Shown here one piece after another: positions 1 through 5,029 of a DNA stretch of 8,361 nucleotides (positions within the stretch are counted from its first letter, which is position 1; every line of letters begins with the position of its first letter). The position numbers were made by a program, and so were the translations under genes. The stretch is from positions 1 to 8,361 of the forward strand of contig JAISRQ010000087.1 in assembly GCA_031273545.1 (NCBI GenBank), written 5' to 3'. This DNA comes from Holosporales bacterium (GTDB taxonomy: Bacteria; Pseudomonadota; Alphaproteobacteria; BNTO01). The notes under the pieces are model-generated. The model searched no databases. It saw only the letters and a program-made list of their open reading frames with translations, and was not told the DNA's origin.

Positions 1-1139
1 CTTATTGGGGCCCATTGCTCTTCTGGTAATTTTTTTTCGGAATTGTCCTTCGCAAAGATTACAGATTCTTTGTCGTCGGTCATGTCTATTGTGCGAAAAA
101 TTACGGTTTTGTCACCGGATTTGTTGAAAATTTTCTTGTATTCTTCTACTTGGGCGTAAAAATCCGACACAACTCCAGGAAGCATAAAAAGGATTTCTGT
201 CCTAAATAAGCCTACACCATTAATGATTGGGTGGTGAACCGACCTTATGTCGGAATCCAAATTCGCATTAATATACAAGTCGATCCTTATATTATCTTTT
301 GTAACCGTTTGCAGAGGAAGGTTGTCCTCGCTAACTTGGAACAATGTGGTCCGGCGTTGAAGTTGTCGAAGGGTAGACGGCGACGGGTGAACGTAAAGCG
401 TCTCACTGTGTGTGTCAATCAACAGTTGCGACAACGGTGGGCAGGTTTTCTGAGTCAAAAAGATCCCGCCAATTGTTGGAATCTGCAGCGAACGCGCCAC
501 TATCGCGGCGTGTGACGTGTGGCTGTTGTCCTTCAATGCGAGTCCAACAACGTTGCTGTACCTATAGTAATGCAACAAATCCGCTGGACTAATGTATGGC
601 GCAATAAGGATTACGGGGTCCTTCTTCAGCTGATATGCCGCTTGTATCTGGGCGTCCGAGTCTTCTTCCGTCAAAAAGCTGCGCAGTTGACGCAATAAAT
701 ATTGCATATCGTACAAACGCGTCTGCCAAAATTTGTTTTGGCGCATTTGCTTCCTGAACTTTTGCGCGACCACTTCCGTTGCCTCGTACGCGGTTTTCCC
801 CGAGCCAACAATTTCCAGCAAATCTTTCTCAAAAAACGAATCTTGGGCGAGCAATCTATATATGTCAAATACCTCAAGCGATTCTTCTGTCAACATTACG
901 GCAACTTCGGATACAATCTGGCTGGTGTTTGCTCGCAGTTTTTGTAGGCCTTGCCTGATCTTTTCTTTTTCCTCTTCAACGTTTAGTTCTCCTGACGAAG
1001 CTAATTCCGCTGTTTGCGGAATCTTGAAAAACAACGCTTTCCCCGCAACCATTCCGAAACTGAGAACAGTTCCTTTTAACGGAATTTCTGCAAGGGGGCT
1101 TTCCCCGACTGGATCCTTAACACTATCAAAAATGTTCAC
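1..1139 (-). CDS. ptsP: Phosphoenolpyruvate-protein phosphotransferase (PTS Enzyme I), N-terminal 379 residues, cut by the left window edge
   Basis: Enzyme I takes phosphate from PEP onto a histidine and passes it to an HPr-type carrier in the cytoplasm. I translated the minus strand from 1139 and found no stop to position 1. Visible order: an N-terminal LKGTVLSFGMVAGKAL segment (about 21-36); a helical region of the kind that binds HPr (about 50-160); the phosphohistidine motif TSHAAIVARSLQIP with His210; then the barrel start GVGLFRTEILFM (308-319, Arg313) and RTIDMTDDK (349-357). The two arginines match the PEP-binding arginines of the family. The start is GTG 1139: an in-frame TAA lies seven codons upstream and GGAAGGG sits five bases before it. 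No GAF domain precedes the core, unlike typical EI-Ntr, so it could equally be called ptsI. Two usually conserved glycine pairs are altered (NSHTSH for GGxTSH, TDDK for GGDK). PEP synthase and PPDK are less likely because the RTEILFM and RTIDM blocks are Enzyme I-like. The rest of the PEP domain lies outside the window. Confidence 0.9.
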   Translation of the reverse strand, partial: MNIFDSVKDPVGESPLAEIPLKGTVLSFGMVAGKALFFKIPQTAELASSGELNVEEEKEKIRQGLQKLRANTSQIVSEVAVMLTEESLEVFDIYRLLAQDSFFEKDLLEIVGSGKTAYEATEVVAQKFRKQMRQNKFWQTRLYDMQYLLRQLRSFLTEEDSDAQIQAAYQLKKDPVILIAPYISPADLLHYYRYSNVVGLALKDNSHTSHAAIVARSLQIPTIGGIFLTQKTCPPLSQLLIDTHSETLYVHPSPSTLRQLQRRTTLFQVSEDNLPLQTVTKDNIRIDLYINANLDSDIRSVHHPIINGVGLFRTEILFMLPGVVSDFYAQVEEYKKIFNKSGDKTVIFRTIDMTDDKESVIFAKDNSEKKLPEEQWAPI

Positions 1140-1144
1140 GCGCG

Positions 1145-1151
1145 CCCTTCC
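1145..1151 (-). promoter_or_regulatory. Shine-Dalgarno site deciding the GTG start of the Enzyme I gene
   Basis: Read on the minus strand the site is GGAAGGG, followed by five bases and GTG at 1139-1137. An in-frame TAA lies just upstream (about 1160) with no other start codon between, so this is the only good start before the conserved N-terminal segment. Confidence 0.7.
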
Positions 1152-1169
1152 GTTGTTTTACTTGTACAC

Positions 1170-1198
1170 ATTGTATTAATATGTGGGTCTTTCCACAA
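1170..1198 (-). promoter_or_regulatory. Candidate sigma-70 promoter for the Enzyme I gene
   Basis: On the minus strand TTGTGG (1198-1193) and TACAAT (1175-1170) are separated by exactly 17 bases. The -10 box matches TATAAT at 5 of 6 positions; the -35 box matches only the TTG core. The predicted start near 1163 gives a leader of about 24 bases, enough for the ribosome binding site. It lies in the 111-base gap after birA, so the Enzyme I gene may be transcribed separately. Prediction by motif only. Confidence 0.45.
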
Positions 1199-1250
1199 GG
1201 GGGATGCGGACGTTGTACAGTAATTTTCTAAGGAATATAAGGAAATCACA

Positions 1251-1964
1251 TCACTGTAATAGTGGTTCGAATACTGAGGAAATCTCGCGTAGTAACGTTT
1301 TTGTTGCGTATTCATGAGTAATGTAAGGAGAATACTTTTGCAAATAGGTAGCTTCCATATTCCCTGGTGAAGCGACCAAATTTATTCCGATTCCAATTAT
1401 TGCAAATTCGTTCGTTGCATGTCTGTTTCCCGTATATTCGCTCGTCGCACGCTCGTTTCCCGCATATTTGTTCACAGTAGGTCCGTTTTTATCATATTCG
1501 TTTCCTGCAAATTCGTCTGAGGCACATTCGTTTATTTCTGATAGGGGATTTTGTTTTCCTGAGACGGAAGCAGTGGGCGCACGACTTTCGATTTCGATGA
1601 GCACTCCACTAACCTTCTTCCCGTTTATAAGCACATCGTTTGGCGATTTAATCGAGACAATTGGCTGAGTAGCGTTTGTTTCTGCTGAGTTATTTACAAT
1701 TTGTTCGACCATCCGGGCAACTCCTATTCCAGCCGTGGTCGACAGTTCTTCAGATGTCCAGCCTTTGTATAAGGGCATTACAATCGACATAAATATGTTC
1801 CCGTCCAAAGATACCCATGTGTGATCTTTTGTGCCGCGCCCTTTTGATTGATGACGGCACATGATGACGCAATAAGGCCGGACTGTGCCTTGTGATATGC
1901 GCAGTTTTGCAAATGTGTTCGTGCTATCTAACTGATCGTACTGTTCAATGTAAAAAGGAAGCAT
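1251..1964 (-). CDS. birA: Biotin-[acetyl-CoA-carboxylase] ligase (catalytic-domain-only BirA) with an internal pentapeptide repeat insert
   Basis: The enzyme activates biotin to biotinoyl-AMP and attaches it to the carboxyl-carrier lysine of acetyl-CoA or other carboxylases. Numbering from Met at 1964 (237 aa): DSTN at 13-16, the adenylate-loop region QSKGRGTKDHTW at 39-50, the lysine motif IKSPNDVLINGKKVSGVLIE at 105-124 (Lys106; S replaces the usual W), and IGIGIN at 190-195. There is no helix-turn-helix domain, so it is not a repressor. Between strand VLIEIE and IGIGIN lies an insert of about 60 residues, of which 145-189 are nine pentapeptide repeats; relatives have only a few residues there. 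I prefer the 1964 start because the family begins just before the DSTN block and a GAAGA-rich purine stretch precedes it. The frame is open up to an ATG at 2126 (291 aa), which has no clear ribosome binding site. That 54-residue extension contains repeat copy A in frame and may or may not be translated. Confidence 0.9.
   Translation of the reverse strand: MLPFYIEQYDQLDSTNTFAKLRISQGTVRPYCVIMCRHQSKGRGTKDHTWVSLDGNIFMSIVMPLYKGWTSEELSTTAGIGVARMVEQIVNNSAETNATQPIVSIKSPNDVLINGKKVSGVLIEIESRAPTASVSGKQNPLSEINECASDEFAGNEYDKNGPTVNKYAGNERATSEYTGNRHATNEFAIIGIGINLVASPGNMEATYLQKYSPYITHEYATKTLLREISSVFEPLLQ
1398..1532 (-). repeat. Nine tandem 15-bp units inside birA encoding pentapeptides
   Basis: Read in the birA frame from 1532 down, the units are NECAS, DEFAG, NEYDK, NGPTV, NKYAG, NERAT, SEYTG, NRHAT and NEFAI. 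They are exactly 15 bases each with no phase change. The typical unit is N-E-[YRF]-A-[GT]; on the plus strand most units end with a form of ATTCGTT. Units differ at several bases, so the array is old or under diversifying drift. It lies in a loop position of the ligase fold, between two conserved blocks, which explains why the frame and the flanking motifs survive. Confidence 0.85.
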
Positions 1965-2002
1965 ACTTTTCTTCGTCTTCTTTCTTGAAATGGGTGGATT
2001 AC

Positions 2003-2075
2003 CTAGGCTCCCAAAGATTGCGAACAAAAAACTGAAGAACAGTAAGCATTTGTTATTCCCAAAAGTCCGTAATCT
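2003..2075 (-). repeat. Interspersed repeat, copy A (5' extension of birA)
   Basis: On the minus strand it starts AGATTACGGACTTTTGGG and ends near CTTTGGGAGCCTAGG. By hand alignment about three quarters of positions agree with copy B at 2270-2341 without gaps over most of the length. In the extended birA frame from 2126 it encodes residues 18-42, starting RLRTFGNNKC and followed by a hydrophobic run ending FGSLG. The opposite strand is open too, reading KIANKKLKNSKHLL. It lies between the 2126 ATG and the family-typical birA start at 1964. Confidence 0.75.
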
Positions 2076-2159
2076 TTTTTCTGCATTTTGCCATAAAATG
2101 TTACGAGATCGCAATTCTATATTCATTTCGTTCGAATGTATAACTTAAGTTTTTCCGTA

Positions 2160-2189
2160 TTTACATGGAGTAGGGGGAAATGCTCTAAT
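2160..2189 (+). promoter_or_regulatory. Candidate sigma-70 promoter for the lipoprotein gene, possibly also serving nth
   Basis: TTTACA (2160-2165) and TCTAAT (2184-2189) are separated by 18 bases; each box matches the consensus at 5 of 6 positions. The predicted transcript would start near 2196 and leave a leader of about 38 bases before ATG 2234. It lies in the divergent gap between birA and the lipoprotein gene. Motif evidence only. Confidence 0.4.
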
Positions 2190-2233
2190 CAAGCCAATAG
2201 CAAAATCGTAGTTAAAGTGAAGATCTCAATATC

Positions 2234-4189
2234 ATGAAAAAAATTTTAAATATAGATTCGCTCCCCAAGAGATTACAGACTTTTTGGGTGGACAAACGCT
2301 TACGATTGTTAAGTTTTTGGTCAGCAACCTTTAAGGACCCCAGTCTAGGCTTTAAATCAAGGCACAAAGTAGGCTCAAATGGCATTAACTTCTGTTTTTC
2401 CAAAAAAATCGCGTTCTACTATGGTTTTGCTACGATTGTTTGCATCATTTCGCTCAGCGCTTGCTGCAATACGTCAAAAGATTCTCAGGTGGCTCCTGAA
2501 GGAAATCGGGCATGCTCAGAAGTAGGGGATGGATTCAACGAGGATAACGGAAGCTACTTGCGAAAAGAAAGGGGAACAACCAAATATACAACAGGGGATT
2601 ACGGATTTAGGTGGAGAAATAGTTTTAATTTCTTAGTAAATGGTCAACAGATAAATACATGGACGACAAATAGCGCGAGCTGCTTCGGACTTGAACAGAT
2701 GGACGAAACACATTGTCAATCAGACCACATTCAGCAAGCGTTGAGGACCGTTGTGGATTGTGCATTCAGGGACGTTCGGCGTACTGACAAAGACAAATTT
2801 GAACGAGCCAAACGGTATAACGCAGCCGCAGCCGCAATCACTGTCGTGTATAAGGATGGGAAAACATATAAGGCGTACACGAAGTTTCTTGCAGAGGAGG
2901 GCGGACGTGGTGATGTACCGGGGGCCACAAAGGTTGCGGACCAGGGACTGAATAATCGTAAGCATTTGTCCGCTGCAAAAGCCTGTAATCTTGTGAGAAG
3001 TGGAAATAACCTTGCCATAGCGTTTCCCGCTGGCTGTACATGGGAACCTTCGTGTGGTGGCATTACGTTGTTTTATGACGATGAGCTTTTATGTGGCACC
3101 GCAAAATCTGAACAAATTTGCAATGAATTGTGGCAAATGAGTACGTCAGAGTTGCTAATTATTGCAAAAGAAGAAGGCATAAACCCTCATGACAAAGAGT
3201 TCTATTCTGACCCTGCTTCCATGGCCAAAAGGTTATGCGCATCAAAAATGTTTCGTTTAATTGCAAAGGCAAATTTAGCGAAGTTCTTTTTTACTGGAGA
3301 GCAAATAGACGCAAATCAGATTCTATGTCTTCAAGGAGGAAGAAAGCATGACTTCGGAATTGCCATGGGGAAATGGGAAGAATGCAACATAATTAAATAT
3401 AATAAAAAAATAAGATTCCAATGTTCCGAGACCGCGGTATTGTCCGTTCTATTTAATGAAATAGGTGGTACTTCGTTTGAATCAAGGAAAAAGTCTGGTC
3501 GCTTAAATATATCAGAAATAATTACAAATATTTGTGAGACTCAAGGAATAAATGAAAAAGATATTGAAGTAATAGTTTTGCATATCCATTCTATTATGTA
3601 CCCATGTGCAGCGTGTGCGACTACGCTTGGGGCGGTTTCTTATGCGATGAATCACTTGGGAGCTTACCCTTGTGTTGCACGCTTTTTGAAAAGGGAGAGG
3701 AGGCTACGTTTATCACAAACGAAGAGAAATGAGGGGGACAGCTTCGTTGACCGATTAGAAACAGGGCAGTGCAAATTTTTAATTGAATGTTCTTCAAGTG
3801 CCCATTTCCCTTACAATTACGCTTACGGTGAGCCAACAAATAGCGGAGATAGCAACGATAAATCCGACTTTAGAGATGTGTTTCACAAGTGCGCTCGGAC
3901 AGAGTACGTTGGGCACGACCGTTTTGAGAATCTACGAATAAACGTTGTCACAGACTCAAACTGGCCAAAAACGAGAGGTCGCGTAGCCCAGACGTTTATC
4001 CCCAATTGGACATTGGAAGGGGAAAATTTTAAATTTGAGCAAACATTTCCTCCATATTGCGTATTTGCTGAGATAAATGGTGACGGACAAATATTCATTC
4101 CTCACAAAGGCAGGTGTAGTAAGCCTGTTGACACAACAATCGAGAGTATTCCTTGCAAAATGCGCGGTGTTGGTGTAGTTAGAAAATAG
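2234..4189 (+). CDS. Predicted lipoprotein with a zinc-dependent deaminase signature, function unknown (candidate secreted effector)
   Basis: I do not recognise this 651-residue protein as a named family. Residues 57-77 form a lipoprotein signal: KK, a hydrophobic stretch (59-76), then lipobox LSAC with Cys77. The region before it is unusually long because repeat copy B encodes residues 13-38; no in-frame ATG lies nearer, only GTG 2288 and a TTG. Copy C, inverted, encodes residues 229-253. In the C-terminal half QCSETAVLSVL (Cys397, Glu399) is followed by a beta-strand-like VIVLHIHSI and MYPCAAC (Cys458, Cys461). This order, [HC]xE then PCxxC, is the zinc site of the cytidine/nucleic-acid deaminase superfamily; CSETAV recalls the CAERTA of free cytidine deaminases, but the 59-residue gap is much longer and fits divergent or toxin-type members better. 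The protein is cysteine-rich, which suits an exported protein. The ribosome binding site is weak (GAAG, 11 bases upstream). nth follows after 39 bases. Deaminase activity is inferred, not shown. Confidence 0.75.
   Translation: MKKILNIDSLPKRLQTFWVDKRLRLLSFWSATFKDPSLGFKSRHKVGSNGINFCFSKKIAFYYGFATIVCIISLSACCNTSKDSQVAPEGNRACSEVGDGFNEDNGSYLRKERGTTKYTTGDYGFRWRNSFNFLVNGQQINTWTTNSASCFGLEQMDETHCQSDHIQQALRTVVDCAFRDVRRTDKDKFERAKRYNAAAAAITVVYKDGKTYKAYTKFLAEEGGRGDVPGATKVADQGLNNRKHLSAAKACNLVRSGNNLAIAFPAGCTWEPSCGGITLFYDDELLCGTAKSEQICNELWQMSTSELLIIAKEEGINPHDKEFYSDPASMAKRLCASKMFRLIAKANLAKFFFTGEQIDANQILCLQGGRKHDFGIAMGKWEECNIIKYNKKIRFQCSETAVLSVLFNEIGGTSFESRKKSGRLNISEIITNICETQGINEKDIEVIVLHIHSIMYPCAACATTLGAVSYAMNHLGAYPCVARFLKRERRLRLSQTKRNEGDSFVDRLETGQCKFLIECSSSAHFPYNYAYGEPTNSGDSNDKSDFRDVFHKCARTEYVGHDRFENLRINVVTDSNWPKTRGRVAQTFIPNWTLEGENFKFEQTFPPYCVFAEINGDGQIFIPHKGRCSKPVDTTIESIPCKMRGVGVVRK
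2270..2341 (+). repeat. Interspersed repeat, copy B (N-terminus of the lipoprotein gene)
   Basis: It starts AGATTACAGACTTTTTGGG and ends with CTTTAAGGACCCC. Compared with copy C (reversed), about 57 of 72 positions agree by hand alignment without gaps. It is in frame from codon 13 of the lipoprotein gene and encodes RLQTFWVDKRLRLLSFW and SATFKDP. This is the same register as copy A in the birA extension (RLRTF), and both proteins then continue SLG. The antisense frame is also open, reading KVADQKLNNRKRLS. Confidence 0.8.
2919..2991 (-). repeat. Interspersed repeat, copy C (inverted, inside the lipoprotein gene)
   Basis: On the minus strand it reads AGATTACAGGCTTTTGCAG at one end and CAACCTTTGTGGCCCCCGG at the other. 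It lies within the lipoprotein coding region in the orientation opposite to copy B, so the plus-strand gene reads its other strand as residues 229-253: PGATKVADQGLNNRKHLS and AAKACNL. The minus strand is open as well and reads RLQAFAADKCLRLFS, close to the copy B peptide. GCGGAC and GTCCGC within the copy form a short inverted pair, but I see no full-length palindrome. Confidence 0.8.
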
Positions 4190-4228
4190 GGGGGCGTTGC
4201 GCCGTAATCACACAAATTAGGAAAAATA

Positions 4229-4870
4229 ATGCGTTCAGTCCAAGAAATTGAGCAAATATTCGAAAAATTCGAGGAGCATGAGCCGAATCCGAAGTCGGAG
4301 CTCATTTACTCTACGCCGTTCTCGTTTATAGTTGCAGTTATGCTGTCTGCTCAAGCGACTGATAAATCTGTCAATAAAATAATGGTTGCACATTTACATG
4401 AATTGGATTCCCCTGAAAAGATATTAGATAACGGAATTATTCGTTTAACAGAATTAATCAAGTCCATAAACATATATAAAAATAAGGCGCGCTATATTTA
4501 CGAATCCGCCAAAATCATAATTGAGCGCTTTGGAGGAGTTGTGCCGCTTAGGTTCGAGGACCTGACCCAGCTTTCTGGAGTTGGAATTAAGACTGCGAAC
4601 GTGGTGCTTAATGTTTTGGCTGGGACGGGGGACATCGCGGTGGATACGCATGTATTTCGTGTGTCTCGTCGCCTTGGGTTATCGGACGCGGATACTCCGA
4701 CTCAGTTAAACGCCGATTTGTATTCGATTGTTCCGCAACGTTTTTGGAATAGGGTTAACCATTGGTTAGTTTTGCATGGTAGATATGTTTGTACGGCCAA
4801 GCGCCCAAAGTGTGGTGACTGTATCGTTCGCCATTTGTGTCCCGGAGGCCCTGATGCGGGTCAGAAATAG
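4229..4870 (+). CDS. nth: Endonuclease III (DNA glycosylase/AP lyase)
   Basis: Nth removes oxidised pyrimidines from DNA and cleaves the abasic site by beta-elimination in base-excision repair. The 213-residue length is normal for the family. Visible motifs: LSAQATDKSVN (39-49), the helix-hairpin-helix LSGVGIKTANVVLN (115-128) with catalytic Lys121, the GPD-loop VDTHVFRV (138-145) with catalytic Asp139, and the [4Fe-4S] ligands C-x6-C-x2-C-x5-C (188, 195, 198, 204). ATG 4229 is preceded by AGGA at 4219-4222 with a six-base spacer. It lies 39 bases after the lipoprotein gene on the same strand and may share its transcript; gpmI converges from the right. The nine residues after Cys204 and the stop are contributed by repeat copy D, which does not touch the catalytic core or the cluster ligands. 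Confidence 0.96.
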   Translation: MRSVQEIEQIFEKFEEHEPNPKSELIYSTPFSFIVAVMLSAQATDKSVNKIMVAHLHELDSPEKILDNGIIRLTELIKSINIYKNKARYIYESAKIIIERFGGVVPLRFEDLTQLSGVGIKTANVVLNVLAGTGDIAVDTHVFRVSRRLGLSDADTPTQLNADLYSIVPQRFWNRVNHWLVLHGRYVCTAKRPKCGDCIVRHLCPGGPDAGQK

Positions 4871-4911
4871 AACCATAGCAAGCGTTCGTTGGGCCAAACG
4901 GTCCGTAATAA
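4838..4911 (-). repeat. Interspersed repeat, degenerate copy D (3' end of nth and beyond)
   Basis: On the plus strand CCCGGAGGCC, TGCGGGTCAG, AGCAAGCGTTCGTT and GGTCCGTAAT align in order with copy C (CCGGGGGCC, TGCGGACCAG, GTAAGCATTTGT, GCCTGTAAT) with a short gap. In the nth frame it reads PGGPDAGQK-stop-NHSKRSLGQTVRN, parallel to PGATKVADQGLNNRKHLSAA in copy C; the stop replaces the leucine codon. It is the most diverged of the four copies, roughly 60-70 percent alike by eye. GGGCC-AAAC-GGTCC at 4891-4904 can form a small hairpin, but no T run follows. The rest of the convergent gap to gpmI (4912-5029) shows nothing I can name. Confidence 0.6.
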
Positions 4912-5029
4912 TTTGGAATGGAGGCGTAAATCCCCAAACAATTGCGGTTTTTTTAAGGGTCAAAAACACCTACTATTTTCGTATCCTTTCTCACAATCAC
5001 TTGGGGCCGCCGGGATATGTGCAAAAAAT

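Noticed and set aside
58..75. Possible fifth repeat copy in the Enzyme I gene (AAGATTACAG on the plus strand)
   Set aside because: Only the first dozen or so bases resemble the repeat; beyond that the sequence encodes the conserved RTIDMTDDK block of Enzyme I, so it is probably coincidence.
1..1139. PEP synthase or pyruvate phosphate dikinase instead of Enzyme I
   Set aside because: TSHAAIVAR is shared by these families, but the domain order (swivelling His domain first, then GVGLFRTEILFM and RTIDM) is that of Enzyme I.
733..1179. 148-codon open frame on the plus strand opposite the Enzyme I gene
   Set aside because: The minus strand encodes clearly conserved Enzyme I motifs throughout; the plus frame has no recognisable motif and is an antisense shadow.
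1398..1532. Possible CRISPR array in birA
   Set aside because: The units are 15 bp, directly adjacent without spacers, in frame and variable; this is a coding tandem repeat.
2731..3063. 110-codon minus-strand frame inside the lipoprotein gene
   Set aside because: Its only recognisable part is the other reading of repeat copy C; the plus-strand gene has the signal peptide and zinc motif and continues through.
4891..4954. Terminator between nth and gpmI
   Set aside because: The small GGGCC-AAAC-GGTCC hairpin is not followed by a T run, and the T run at 4948-4954 has no convincing stem before it; neither makes a standard intrinsic terminator.
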